The notes under the pieces were generated by a model that saw nothing but the letters and a program-made list of their open reading frames with translations, did no database searches and had not been told where the DNA came from. DNA of 64,000 bases from an uncultured Roseovarius sp. Its GTDB lineage: Bacteria > Pseudomonadota > Alphaproteobacteria > Rhodobacterales > Rhodobacteraceae. Positions 9,669 to 18,266 of this stretch are shown one piece after another. Location of the stretch: NCBI GenBank assembly GCA_947496175.1, contig CANMBU010000005.1:1-64000 (forward strand), in the 5' to 3' direction. A program made the translations under genes and the position numbers. Numbering within the stretch: position 1 is the first letter of the stretch; every line of letters starts with the position of its first letter.

Positions 9669-10130
9669 ATGACAGTTCAAATCACTCAGGCTACGGAAAA
9701 GGATTGCCAAGATGTCGCTTCGTTCTTGGTCGCCGCCCTGCCAGAGAGTTGGCGGCAGCCAGAATTGCCAGACTGCACGCAAATTCAACGCGTCCTTTCA
9801 CATAACGCGTCCATCCTTGTGATCGCGCGTCAAGAAGACACCGTCGTGGGGCTGGCGCTTGGATGGTGCTTTCCAAACGCAGTCGCCCAAGGCGATACAG
9901 TCATGCTGGATGAGCTTTTGGTCGATCCCGGCTGTCGCGGGATTGGCATCGGGACTGAGCTGGTAGAGGCATTTACAAAGAACGCACGGAAGTTCGGAAA
10001 GGCACCGATTGAAGTCTGGGCAACAACAGATTTTCCGGACGAGCCAGCCGCAATCCCGTTTGCACGAACAGGCGGCCAACAGGGCGAGTTGCTACGCCAA
10101 TTCGACTGGCCAAAGGAGGCATGCGCATGA
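9669..10130 (+). CDS. GNAT-family N-acetyltransferase within the phn operon (PhnO-like position)
   Basis: A 153-residue GNAT domain with the acetyl-CoA binding motif VDPGCRGIGIGTELVEAF and preceding strand MLDELLV. It sits between phnK and phnL in the C-P lyase operon, where PhnO (aminoalkylphosphonate acetyltransferase) can be found. Overall layout also resembles AAC(3)-I aminoglycoside acetyltransferases, so the substrate is not settled; an aminoalkylphosphonate is most likely from location. The gene carries at its 3' end (10112-10119) the AAAGGAGG used by phnL. Confidence 0.7.
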   Translation: MTVQITQATEKDCQDVASFLVAALPESWRQPELPDCTQIQRVLSHNASILVIARQEDTVVGLALGWCFPNAVAQGDTVMLDELLVDPGCRGIGIGTELVEAFTKNARKFGKAPIEVWATTDFPDEPAAIPFARTGGQQGELLRQFDWPKEACA

Positions 10131-10810
10131 TCACTCTAAATGACGTCTCGAAAACCTTCACGCTACACAACCAGGGCAGCGCGGTGATTGAAGTCATCAG
10201 CGATGTGTCCTTTCACGTGGCACCCGGGGAGTGCGTGGCGCTGACCGGGGCTTCGGGTGCGGGCAAGTCCACTCTGATGCGGATGATTTATGGCAATTAC
10301 CTGACGCAATCCGGGTCCATCCTGATCGGCGATCTGGACATTGTTCAGGCCGAGCCCCGCGAGATCATCGCGCTGCGCCGCGAGGTGCTGGGCTATGTCA
10401 GCCAGTTCCTGCGGGTCGTTCCGCGCGTCCCGACACAGAACGTTGTCGCTGACCCTTTGCGGGCCCTGGGTGTGCCTACTGAGGACGCCCAAGCCAGAGC
10501 ACAGGACCTTCTGGCGCAGCTTAACATCCCCCAGCGGCTCTGGTCTCTGTCCCCGACAACCTTCTCGGGCGGCGAGCAGCAGCGGGTGAACATCGCGCGC
10601 GGGTTTGCTCACGCATATCCCGCGATGCTCTTGGACGAACCCACTGCAAGCCTTGATGCGACCAACCGCGAAGTTGTCTTGTCCCTGATTGAAGAGGCCA
10701 AAACCCGCGGGGCGGCGATCATCGGCATCTTCCACGACGAGGCCGCGCGTGCCCGTGTGTGTGATCGGGAGATCGATGTGAGCGCCTTTACGCCCCGGCT
10801 GGTCGCATGA
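10127..10810 (+). CDS. phnL: C-P lyase system ATP-binding protein PhnL
   Basis: ABC-type ATPase (227 residues) needed with PhnI for phosphonate ribosylation. Walker A GASGAGKST, signature FSGGEQQRVNIAR and Walker B MLLDEPTASLD are visible. Two ATGs lie 6 bases apart (10121 and 10127). The strong ribosome-binding site AAAGGAGG at 10112-10119 leaves only one base before the first but seven before the second, so 10127, which also overlaps the previous stop, is chosen. The end overlaps phnN by 4 bases. Confidence 0.92.
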   Translation: MITLNDVSKTFTLHNQGSAVIEVISDVSFHVAPGECVALTGASGAGKSTLMRMIYGNYLTQSGSILIGDLDIVQAEPREIIALRREVLGYVSQFLRVVPRVPTQNVVADPLRALGVPTEDAQARAQDLLAQLNIPQRLWSLSPTTFSGGEQQRVNIARGFAHAYPAMLLDEPTASLDATNREVVLSLIEEAKTRGAAIIGIFHDEAARARVCDREIDVSAFTPRLVA

Positions 10811-11352
10811 CCGAGGGTCGCCTCATCGCAGTTGTTGGCCCATCCGGTGTGGGCAAGGACAGCGTGATGCAAGGCGTGGCAGAGGTCATGCCGAAACTGC
10901 ACCTTGTCCGGCGCGTCATCACGCGCGCTCCGGGTCTGAGCGGTGAGGACTACGACGCTGTCTCTGAAGCGCAGTTTCAGGATCTTGTCAGCGATGGGGC
11001 TTTCGCCGTTCATTGGGGCGCGCATGGGCTGTTCTATGGCATTCCGCAAACAGTCAGATACCAATTGAACAAGGGCACCGACTGCCTTGCCAACTTCTCG
11101 CGGAAAGCGCTTCGGGAAGGTGCAGATGCGTTCCCCAACTTCGTCGTTCTGAATATCACGGCCGAGCCCGAGACTTTGGCCGCCCGGTTAGCAGCACGCG
11201 GTCGCGAGTCCGAGGCCGATATCGCCAGACGCCTGGCTGAGGCGACAAAGCCGCTACCGACAGGTCTGGACGTCATCACGCTTTGCAATGACGGACCGCT
11301 CAACCAGACAATCGCGCGCGCAGCTCAACTGCTTCACCCCGTGAGCGTATAG
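10807..11352 (+). CDS. phnN: Ribose 1,5-bisphosphate phosphokinase PhnN
   Basis: P-loop kinase of 181 residues related to guanylate kinase; converts ribose 1,5-bisphosphate to PRPP so the C-P lyase ribose product re-enters metabolism. The P-loop VGPSGVGKDSVMQG is at the N-terminus, with ARGRESEADIARRL downstream as the lid-like region. Last plus-strand gene of this run; its 3' end overlaps by 19 bases the tail of the converging gene at 11334-12005. Confidence 0.9.
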   Translation: MTEGRLIAVVGPSGVGKDSVMQGVAEVMPKLHLVRRVITRAPGLSGEDYDAVSEAQFQDLVSDGAFAVHWGAHGLFYGIPQTVRYQLNKGTDCLANFSRKALREGADAFPNFVVLNITAEPETLAARLAARGRESEADIARRLAEATKPLPTGLDVITLCNDGPLNQTIARAAQLLHPVSV

Positions 11353-12005
11353 CGATGGATCAGTTCAAAGTACCCATCCTGCCGTTCGCCGCAAAGCGCG
11401 ATTTGATCCGCGACAAAGGGCGCCGGCAATTCCGGCAGGTGACCTTGCAAAGTGTCTGTCCAACCATCCAACGCCCCATCGGGCAAACGGCCCGAGAGCG
11501 TCAGATGAAATCGGAACTCCTCGAAGACGTAAGGATAGCCCCAATCCACGAGCAAAGCCTCTTGCCGGGTACTCAACCCCGCTTTGCGGCGTCGCGCAAG
11601 TTCTGCCTCACCCGCAGGCGGGCGAAACCCGTCAAGATCGCGTACGCAAGCCTCAGCGATACGTTGCAGGCCGTCCAGTGGCCCAAAGGGCGTGAGTGCC
11701 AGGAATCGGCCCATTTGTGTCAATGTCAGTCCGTCACAAGCTGCAGGAGAAAGCGTACCGGCCAAGTCGGACACAGCCTTTTCAAGAGCCTCAGGCGTTT
11801 GGCCCTCTTTCAACCGAAAGGGCGGTTTCAGGGTTCCGTGAAAGCCATATTTGCGTGGTGTCATTGTAATGTCATGCAAATTGGGCACATCGAACTGAAC
11901 AGCCTCACGGCCCGTCACAACATCCCAGCCCAACCATTTTGCGCCGAATTCGGCCAACGGGCCGTCGGGCGGCACATAGTAAATTGCAAAACGAGCGTAT
12001 GACAT
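11334..12005 (-). CDS. DUF1045 phosphonate-metabolism protein, 2H phosphoesterase-like
   Basis: A 223-residue protein of the phn-linked DUF1045 family (TIGR03223-like). Two HxTx motifs, HGTL in KYGFHGTLKPPFRL and HLTL in FRFHLTLSGRL, are the signature of 2H phosphoesterases, which act on cyclic phosphates. PhnJ releases ribose 1,2-cyclic phosphate and no phnP is seen in the window, so this could be the cyclic phosphodiesterase of the pathway (inference). The start at 12005 (SYARFAIYYVPP) is the family N-terminus; the open frame reaches 12080 but that would overlap phnM. Confidence 0.82.
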   Translation of the reverse strand: MSYARFAIYYVPPDGPLAEFGAKWLGWDVVTGREAVQFDVPNLHDITMTPRKYGFHGTLKPPFRLKEGQTPEALEKAVSDLAGTLSPAACDGLTLTQMGRFLALTPFGPLDGLQRIAEACVRDLDGFRPPAGEAELARRRKAGLSTRQEALLVDWGYPYVFEEFRFHLTLSGRLPDGALDGWTDTLQGHLPELPAPFVADQIALCGERQDGYFELIHRYTLTG

Positions 12006-12054
12006 GAATTCCCCTTTTCCTGCATCGTCTTTGACAAACGCATGTGACACTTCG

Positions 12055-13197
12055 ATGTCAGCAAACCTTTGTCTTGCCAATGCTCAGCTTGTTTTGCCAG
12101 ATCGGACAGCGCTTGGGTCGATCACGATCGAAGCGGGCGTCATTTCCGAAATCACCGAAGGGGATAGCATCCCAAGAGGTGCTTTGGATTGCGGCGGGGA
12201 TCTGGTTCTTCCGGGTCTTGTGGAATTGCACACCGACAATGTCGAGCGCCACATCGAGCCGCGCCCCGAGGTCGACTGGCCTCATCTGCCTGCTCTTCTC
12301 GCCCACGATGCGGAACTGGCCTCGACCGGGATCACCACAGTGTTCGATGCCATGCGCGTCGGGTCCATCCATTCAGGCAAAGGCCGCTACATCGACTATG
12401 CCCGCAAACTGGCCGACGAGCTTTTGGCCGCGCGCGCACAAGGCATGTTCAAGATCAGCCACTTTCTTCACCTGCGGGCCGAGATCTGCTCTGAAACCTT
12501 GCTTGATGAATTGGCAGCCTTTGGCCCCGACGACCGCGTCGGCATTGTCAGCCTGATGGACCACACACCTGGGCAACGGCAATTCCGTGATCTGACGGCG
12601 CTCAAGACCTACGTCGCCAAAAAGCGCGGCATGAACGATGCAGAATTTGCTGAGCATGTGCAGAACCTGCTCAGTCTGCAAGAGCGGTTTGGCGCCAAGC
12701 ACGAAAAGGGCGCAGTGGCCGAGGCAATGCGTCTAGGGGCCGTTTTGGCCAGTCATGATGATACAACCGCAGAGCATGTCGCAACATCAGCCACCAACGG
12801 AGTTGGCTTCGCGGAGTTCCCAACGACGGTCGAAGCCGCCCAGGCCTGCCGGGAAAAGGGTATCGCGGTGATGATGGGCGCGCCGAACCTGATCCGGGGC
12901 GGGTCACATTCGGGCAACGTGGCGGCCGAAGAACTGGCGAAGAAAGACCTTCTGGACATCGTCTCATCTGACTATGTCCCTTCGGCGCTGCTACTGTCCG
13001 CCTTCCATCTCGCTCAAATTTGGGATGACCTGCCGCGTGCGGTAGCAACTGTCACACGTAACCCGGCGCAGGCCGCGCGCCTTGACGACCGCGGCGCGCT
13101 ACACGTCGGGATGCGGGGTGATGTCCTGCGGGTTCGCCAAACCGAAGCGGCGCCCCTTCTGCGTGGGGTGTGGAGCCAAGGAACAAAAATTGGCTGA
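12055..13197 (+). CDS. phnM: Alpha-D-ribose 1-methylphosphonate 5-triphosphate diphosphatase PhnM
   Basis: Amidohydrolase-superfamily enzyme (380 residues) that removes pyrophosphate from ribose 1-alkylphosphonate 5-triphosphate before PhnJ acts. The metal-binding HTDNVERH, the later SLMDHTPGQRQF, ASHDDTTAEH and the GAPNLIRGGSHSGNV stretch are PhnM hallmarks. ATG 12055 gives the usual start (SANLCLANAQLVLPD); an in-frame ATG at 12004 adds 17 atypical residues. It is divergent from DUF1045 with a 49-base gap, so a promoter must lie within or near that gene. A second PhnM-like protein is encoded at 15590-16801. Confidence 0.92.
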   Translation: MSANLCLANAQLVLPDRTALGSITIEAGVISEITEGDSIPRGALDCGGDLVLPGLVELHTDNVERHIEPRPEVDWPHLPALLAHDAELASTGITTVFDAMRVGSIHSGKGRYIDYARKLADELLAARAQGMFKISHFLHLRAEICSETLLDELAAFGPDDRVGIVSLMDHTPGQRQFRDLTALKTYVAKKRGMNDAEFAEHVQNLLSLQERFGAKHEKGAVAEAMRLGAVLASHDDTTAEHVATSATNGVGFAEFPTTVEAAQACREKGIAVMMGAPNLIRGGSHSGNVAAEELAKKDLLDIVSSDYVPSALLLSAFHLAQIWDDLPRAVATVTRNPAQAARLDDRGALHVGMRGDVLRVRQTEAAPLLRGVWSQGTKIG

Positions 13198-13208
13198 ACT
13201 CGGTGTTG

Positions 13209-13415
13209 TCACCCAGAGAGCGATTTTGATCGCGCAAGCAGCCATCCGGCAATCTCTGCTTCAGAGGCCCCCGAAAACTCAGCCGACTCGTTCGGGTCGA
13301 ACCTATCTTTGCTGAAGTCAAACACTCTGGGGGATTTTCGCCCCTTCGGTGTGAACCAGATGGCAGCAATGGCGTTTCTGCCGTCGGTTTCGGCGATGAA
13401 GTGAGTGATGTTCAT
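13209..13415 (-). CDS. Small uncharacterised protein
   Basis: A 68-residue reading frame between convergent genes. Codon use looks coding (mostly G/C at third positions) and the sequence is soluble, mixed alpha/beta in character (NAIAAIWFTPKGRKS; later EAEIAGWLLARS). I do not recognise a family. Its stop lies 11 bases from the phnM stop. No strong ribosome-binding site is visible, and it could be spurious. Confidence 0.4.
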   Translation of the reverse strand: MNITHFIAETDGRNAIAAIWFTPKGRKSPRVFDFSKDRFDPNESAEFSGASEAEIAGWLLARSKSLSG

Positions 13416-13561
13416 GGCGAGCAGCTTTGTAACAGTTTAATGAAGACTAGCCGCGTTCACTCCGTGCGCAAATGCCAAATTTTCTTTGCCAATTTTTTGC
13501 TTAGTTTTTCGGATCTAAACCGGATCGCACCGTTTGATAGCTGAGCGAAAGCACCGCGAAT

Positions 13562-13582
13562 CGACCTGTTTTTTGAAGGTCG
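13562..13582 (-). terminator. Possible terminator hairpin of the second phn operon
   Basis: CGACCT and AGGTCG form a 6-base stem around a T/A-rich loop, four bases beyond the stop of the isomerase gene on the minus strand. There is no clear U-tract after it, so the call is weak. Confidence 0.3.
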
Positions 13583-13585
13583 CGT

Positions 13586-14401
13586 TCACTCCACCAGGCC
13601 GAGGCTTTTTAGATAGGCAAAGCCCTGAGGGATGTCTGATTTGCGACGAAGCTCCAGCACCAGATGCGGGTCGGATGCGCATTCTGACAGGGCACGAAAC
13701 ACCTCTTGCCAGTGGATCTCGCCTTCGCCCGGTGCCCAGTGCCGGTCGGCGTGCCCGTCGAGGTCTTGCAGATGGACATGACGCAGTTGATCGCCCGCAT
13801 CGCGTACGAAATAGTCCACCGGTGGCGCCCCTGACATACGGCGCGCCAGATGCGCATGGCCGGTGTCGATGGAAAGCGCAATCGCGTCGGTGTCAAAACT
13901 GTCGACCATCGCGCGGCGGCTGGCCGGGTCAACGTCGACGATATTCTCGATCACCAGCGTGATCCCCGCCGTCTCCGCCGCTTTGACGACTGGCAGCATC
14001 ACATCGTGGATACGCGCCAGCTTGGTCTCCCAATAGTTTGGCTTGTTCAGCCGGTTCCATGCGTACCAACGATTGAACGGCGAATGCAGCACCATCTGCC
14101 GTGCGCCGACCCGCTCCGCCGCTTCCAACGCTTTGAGATACCGCGCGGTTATGAGCGGGCGCAGCTCGGGGTCTTTGTTATCCATATCAAGGCCTTCATA
14201 TGGCCCATGGATCCCGAGACGCCCCTCAAAGCCGTGTAAAGCCTCTTTTGCAGCGCTAATGCGGTCTTCGAATTCGGTCGTCAGGTCCTTATGCGTGCTG
14301 AATCCCTGCAATTCGATGTCACGCGCATCGTCAAAGAGCCACGCGCGATGGTCTGCAATTTCATGCGGCGCGAGGCAGGCGCCTATCTTAAGCGGGGTCA
14401 T
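13586..14401 (-). CDS. Sugar phosphate isomerase/epimerase family TIM barrel
   Basis: A 271-residue xylose-isomerase-like (AP endonuclease family 2) barrel. Metal-site stretches are recognisable: LGIHGPYEG, VLHSPFN, LVIENIVD, LSIDTGHAH and LRHVHLQDLDG, so the active site looks intact. It is the last gene of the minus-strand phnDCE operon and overlaps the MFS gene by 14 bases. Substrate unknown; rearrangement of a sugar or ribose product released from the imported phosphonate is a reasonable guess. The start at 14401 gives the family N-terminus (TPLKIGACLAPHEI); the frame continues upstream to 14524 only inside the MFS gene. Confidence 0.78.
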   Translation of the reverse strand: MTPLKIGACLAPHEIADHRAWLFDDARDIELQGFSTHKDLTTEFEDRISAAKEALHGFEGRLGIHGPYEGLDMDNKDPELRPLITARYLKALEAAERVGARQMVLHSPFNRWYAWNRLNKPNYWETKLARIHDVMLPVVKAAETAGITLVIENIVDVDPASRRAMVDSFDTDAIALSIDTGHAHLARRMSGAPPVDYFVRDAGDQLRHVHLQDLDGHADRHWAPGEGEIHWQEVFRALSECASDPHLVLELRRKSDIPQGFAYLKSLGLVE

Positions 14402-15593
14402 AGGCTGGGGCTCTCCTTGGGTCTTCGATCTTGAGATAGGCGAGGAATGCAACAGCCACGCAAAGCGCCATGACGGCAAAGCTCCACCAGCCGCCATACA
14501 CCTGCGTGAGCCAGGCAAAGACAAACGGCGCCGTTGCGTTCACGGCCATCGACGCGGATGCAATCCAGCCCAGCCGCGCGCCATAGCCCTTGTGGCCAAA
14601 GAGCGCGAGCGGCAGCGTGCCGCGCACGATCGTCTTGATCCCGTCGCCCATGCCATAGATCGCGGCGGCGATCAGGATGCCGGGCACAGTGAAACCAACC
14701 GACAACAGCACTGCGAAACCGCCGAATTGGAGCGACAATGCCAGAAGATAGGTGCCCAGCGGGTGCATGTTGCGGGTGATCATCATTTCGAAGAATCGCC
14801 CGACCGTCTTGAAAGGTCCTATGACAGCTCCGGCGAGGGCGGCCATCGCGGCGGTATGCCCAAGGTCCTGCACATTGGTGACCCAAAGCGTCATCACGGC
14901 CCCCATCAGGTAGCCTGAGAAGATGAACGAGATCACCATCCAGAACATCCCACGCTTGCGCGCCGCGCCCTGCAACTCAGGCCAATCCGAAGTCTGCGCC
15001 CTTGTCGCGCTGTGTGCGTCGCGTTCCGGACCACGCAGGACAGAAACATGGATCGGGAGGCTCACAACCAGATAGGCCAACCCAAGGATCACCCAAGTTG
15101 TTTGCCAGCCGTAGGCAGTGAACAGCGCCAGTGTCAGAGGCCAGAAGATAGTCGAGGCGACTCCGCCAAAAAGAGTGATGATCGAGATCGAACGCTGCGC
15201 GGGCACGCTCAGATCAAGGCGCGCCACAGCGGTAAAGGCCACGTTATACAGCACGAACATGCCCGCGCCTTCGGCCACAAGGATCGTGACAAAAAGCTGC
15301 TGCCATGTCGTGACCTGGCTCATGGCAATGAGCGCCAGTCCCGCCACGAGAGAACCGCCCACCATAACCCAACGACCGCCATACCGGTCCGTCAGATGGC
15401 CCGATAGCGGCGAGACCAATCCACCAAACAGAAGCCCGGCCGAAAGAACACCAAAGATCTGGCTCAGGCTCAGCCCAAAATCAGTGGCCATATGCGGCAA
15501 AAGAACCGCATAGGCATACATCAAGGTGCCGTAGCCCATGATCTGCGTGATTCCGAGACCAATGGCGGGCAGGTAGTCCCGGTTCCATGTCAT
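14388..15593 (-). CDS. MFS transporter
   Basis: 401 residues with about 12 hydrophobic segments and the MFS loop motif GHLTDRYGGRWVMVG after helix 2. Starts at the ATG (TWNRDYLPAIGLGI) that overlaps the stop of the second phnM-like gene by 4 bases; an upstream in-frame start at 15674 lies within that gene. Within this operon it may export a product or import an alternative substrate; the sequence does not say which. Confidence 0.8.
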   Translation of the reverse strand: MTWNRDYLPAIGLGITQIMGYGTLMYAYAVLLPHMATDFGLSLSQIFGVLSAGLLFGGLVSPLSGHLTDRYGGRWVMVGGSLVAGLALIAMSQVTTWQQLFVTILVAEGAGMFVLYNVAFTAVARLDLSVPAQRSISIITLFGGVASTIFWPLTLALFTAYGWQTTWVILGLAYLVVSLPIHVSVLRGPERDAHSATRAQTSDWPELQGAARKRGMFWMVISFIFSGYLMGAVMTLWVTNVQDLGHTAAMAALAGAVIGPFKTVGRFFEMMITRNMHPLGTYLLALSLQFGGFAVLLSVGFTVPGILIAAAIYGMGDGIKTIVRGTLPLALFGHKGYGARLGWIASASMAVNATAPFVFAWLTQVYGGWWSFAVMALCVAVAFLAYLKIEDPRRAPAYDPA

Positions 15594-16801
15594 GCAGCAA
15601 GCGGTATCCCACGATAGGCGCAGCGGCCAGCCACCCAGGTGCCTTGGATCGCTGGGGTTTGTCCTTGCGGCCAATCCACCAGCACAAGATCCGCACGCTT
15701 GCCAGTGGTGATCTCGCCCCGGTCATCCAGCCCCATGGCCCGCGCCGGACCGCTTGAGACCAGCGACCACAACGTCAGACGATCCGCGCGCTTCTCGCGA
15801 TCCAGCCGATCAATCGCGGCCAGCATGGCGGGATAAAAATAGTCAGACGCCAGCGCATCGCACAGACCCGCCTCGACCATTTCGCCCGCACCAAGCGATC
15901 CGATATGGCTGCCACCGCGCACCGCGTTTGGCGCGCCAAAGATGATCAGATCGCCCCCAGCACGTGCTGCCTCGACCGCCTCCATGACCATCGGAAACTC
16001 GGCGACCGACGCCCCCAGATTGCGGAAGTAGCTGCGCGTCTCGGCGCGGGTGTCGTCGTGGCTTAGCATCGGCGCGCTCGCTTCTCGGGCCATCTTCGCA
16101 ACCTTCGCGATGGCCCCCGGCACATCGCCCCGACGATCCCAGACCTTACCCAGCAAAGCGATGTAATCTGCTTCGCTCAGCCCCGCGCGATGCGCCTTGG
16201 AAGCGGTGCGCTTTTTCATCCGCTCATCATCAAGTGAGGCAATCGAGAAGTCCGGTGACAACTCGAACGCGCGATCTTGGATCGGTACATCATAAGCCCG
16301 CATCGTCATCGATGTGTGATCATTAAAGGCAACAGAAGGCAAAAGCGGTCCTTTCAGCGCCCATTCAATCGCATCGAGCGCCTCGAAGGCGAAGGTCTCC
16401 CACCTCAGTTGCACCCGGTTTTCTACCGTCAGACGCGGCGCGAGATCCTGCATGGCCTGCATCAACTCGCGCCCGCGGCCCGCATCACGCAAGCCCGGCT
16501 CCCAACCCAATGTGATGGCGTGATACGCCGTGGCGATCCCATTGGCGGCCAACTGCCGGTCGGTGTCGATCAAGGCCGTCTCGGTTGGGAAATAGACCCC
16601 GGGACGTGGCATGACCTGCCGTTCAAACGCATCCCCGTGTACGTCGATCAGCGCAGGCGCGAGGATCTTTCCGCGCGCGTCGATTTCGATCCCCTGAACG
16701 GGACCACCAATTTCGACGATGGTCCCACCGTTCATCGTGACGGTTGTATCCGTAATCTCACTAGGCAGATAGACCTCCGCCCCCACGAAGGTCTGGATCA
16801 T
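15590..16801 (-). CDS. Second PhnM-like amidohydrolase
   Basis: A 403-residue paralogue of PhnM, annotated in related genomes as alpha-D-ribose 1-methylphosphonate 5-triphosphate diphosphatase. It keeps the metal motif (DVHGDAFERQ), FNDHTSM, LSHDDTRAET and GAPNAVRGGSHIGS. Compared with the copy at 12055 the first motif is HGD rather than HTD and the N-terminus is longer. Being in an operon with its own phnDCE, methyltransferase and isomerase, it may act on a different ribosyl phosphonate or related ester. The start at 16801 overlaps the methyltransferase stop. Confidence 0.82.
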   Translation of the reverse strand: MIQTFVGAEVYLPSEITDTTVTMNGGTIVEIGGPVQGIEIDARGKILAPALIDVHGDAFERQVMPRPGVYFPTETALIDTDRQLAANGIATAYHAITLGWEPGLRDAGRGRELMQAMQDLAPRLTVENRVQLRWETFAFEALDAIEWALKGPLLPSVAFNDHTSMTMRAYDVPIQDRAFELSPDFSIASLDDERMKKRTASKAHRAGLSEADYIALLGKVWDRRGDVPGAIAKVAKMAREASAPMLSHDDTRAETRSYFRNLGASVAEFPMVMEAVEAARAGGDLIIFGAPNAVRGGSHIGSLGAGEMVEAGLCDALASDYFYPAMLAAIDRLDREKRADRLTLWSLVSSGPARAMGLDDRGEITTGKRADLVLVDWPQGQTPAIQGTWVAGRCAYRGIPLAA

Positions 16802-17463
16802 GCCTGACGCTCCAGAATGAGATGCCAATGCCAGGACCCGGGCTTTTCGTGTTCGCGATCCTCCATCCACATCACCTCAAACCCCTGGAATAGAGCCAGC
16901 ATCTCCACCGCGCCGCAATAATAATGCGGGTGGCGCTTGTCCGATCCGTCTTCGTCGAAGACCCATGTGTTCCGACTAATCTCTTGCGGACCGTTCAGCT
17001 TTTCCCGGTCGATCCAAAGGCGGCGCTTGGACAGCATTGTTAGCATAAATGTCCCGCCCGGCTTCAGCACCCGGCGCACCTCGCTGATGGTGTTCAAAAG
17101 CACGGTCTCGTCGCCGTGGTAGATCACATTCCAGCTGAGCACGTGGTCGAACGCGCCATCCTCGAAAGGCAGGTCATCCATGCGACCCAGCCTTGTCTTT
17201 ACGCCGGTACCCGCCTTGTCGATCTCCACCAAACCCTCGCGGGCGGCGTCGAGCGCGGTCACCTCAAAACCGGCGGTCTGTAAGGACAAGGCATGACGAC
17301 CCACTCCGGCCCCAAGGTCAAGAATGGCGGCACCTTGCGCCAAACTCTCTGCCCAGCGTTTGACGTCCCGTTCAGGCGTCAGCCATTTGGAGCCTTCTTC
17401 GATCTCGTCCCAGATCTTGCTCCAATGCTGGTCTGCGGTGTCGGTTTTGGTGATGACGTTCAA
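16798..17463 (-). CDS. Class I SAM-dependent methyltransferase
   Basis: A 221-residue Rossmann methyltransferase with motif I ILDLGAGVGRHAL, acidic end of strand 2 in VTALDAA, and the post-motif VLSWNVIYHGD. It sits between phnE and the second phnM-like gene with 4-base overlaps on both sides. Methylation of a phosphonate, arsenical or sugar substrate are all possible; the operon favours a phosphonate-pathway compound, but I cannot assign it. Confidence 0.78.
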   Translation of the reverse strand: MNVITKTDTADQHWSKIWDEIEEGSKWLTPERDVKRWAESLAQGAAILDLGAGVGRHALSLQTAGFEVTALDAAREGLVEIDKAGTGVKTRLGRMDDLPFEDGAFDHVLSWNVIYHGDETVLLNTISEVRRVLKPGGTFMLTMLSKRRLWIDREKLNGPQEISRNTWVFDEDGSDKRHPHYYCGAVEMLALFQGFEVMWMEDREHEKPGSWHWHLILERQA

Positions 17464-18266
17464 CGCTCTACTCCGATGATCTTTGTCCGGGCCCAGCCCG
17501 AAAGGTATTCGATTGAGATGACCACGACGGCGATCATCAGGATGACAGTCATGGCAGTGGGGTAGTCAAAGAGGTCAAATCCAACCTTTAACTCAATCCC
17601 GATGCCACCGGCCCCCACAAGGCCGAGGATGGTCGACGATCGTACCGCTTTTTCCGTTGCAAAAAGCGATGTTGAGATGAAGGCCGGCATGGCCGCCGGG
17701 ATCGTGGCGCAGGCGACCACGTCAAGTTTGCGCGCGCCCGTGGCTGTCAGACTTTCGGACGGGCCTTTGTCGGCGGCTTCCATGTCATCCGCAAAGAACC
17801 GACCACAAAAGCCGATTGTATCGATGGCAATGGCGAGCATGCCCGCAAAGGGGCCGAGGCCCACTGCGACGACAAAGACCAAGGCCCATGCGATATCCGG
17901 CACCGCCCGGATGAAGCCTAGCCCCGTGCGGACGATTTGATTGATCCAAGTCGGCGCGATCAACCCGCGCGCCGCCAAAAGAGCGATCGGCACCGACAGG
18001 ATGATTCCGATCACTGCGCCCGCGAGCGCGATCTGCAAGGTCTCAAGCATCTTCCAGCCGAGCCGTGCCAGCACCTTGGGGTCTAGGTTGGGCGGGAAGG
18101 CACGGTCTACGAAATCTGCAAAACGCGGCGGCGAAGAGATGACCTTGTCGATGGAAAAGCCTGCCCCTGCGAAGGACCACAGGATGATAACGATCGCGGC
18201 GGCATAGCCCAGAAACGCAAGCGCCGAAGGTCGCTCGTATCGAGCGGGCAGAGATGAATCAGTCAT
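17460..18266 (-). CDS. phnE: Phosphonate ABC transporter permease PhnE
   Basis: Standard-length PhnE (268 residues) with several transmembrane segments and the permease loop containing SLTATGARKLDVVACATIPAA followed by RSSTILGLVGAGGIGIEL. Forms an importer with phnC and phnD just upstream on the same strand. The ATG at 18266 overlaps the phnC 3' end by 8 bases. It differs from the long form at the left edge of the window, so two phosphonate-type importers are encoded here. Confidence 0.9.
   Translation of the reverse strand: MTDSSLPARYERPSALAFLGYAAAIVIILWSFAGAGFSIDKVISSPPRFADFVDRAFPPNLDPKVLARLGWKMLETLQIALAGAVIGIILSVPIALLAARGLIAPTWINQIVRTGLGFIRAVPDIAWALVFVVAVGLGPFAGMLAIAIDTIGFCGRFFADDMEAADKGPSESLTATGARKLDVVACATIPAAMPAFISTSLFATEKAVRSSTILGLVGAGGIGIELKVGFDLFDYPTAMTVILMIAVVVISIEYLSGWARTKIIGVER

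Noticed and set aside
13451..13592. GCGTTCACTCC occurs twice (about 13454 and 13582) as a possible att repeat
   Set aside because: Only 11 bases, no integrase nearby and one copy overlaps a gene end; chance is likely.
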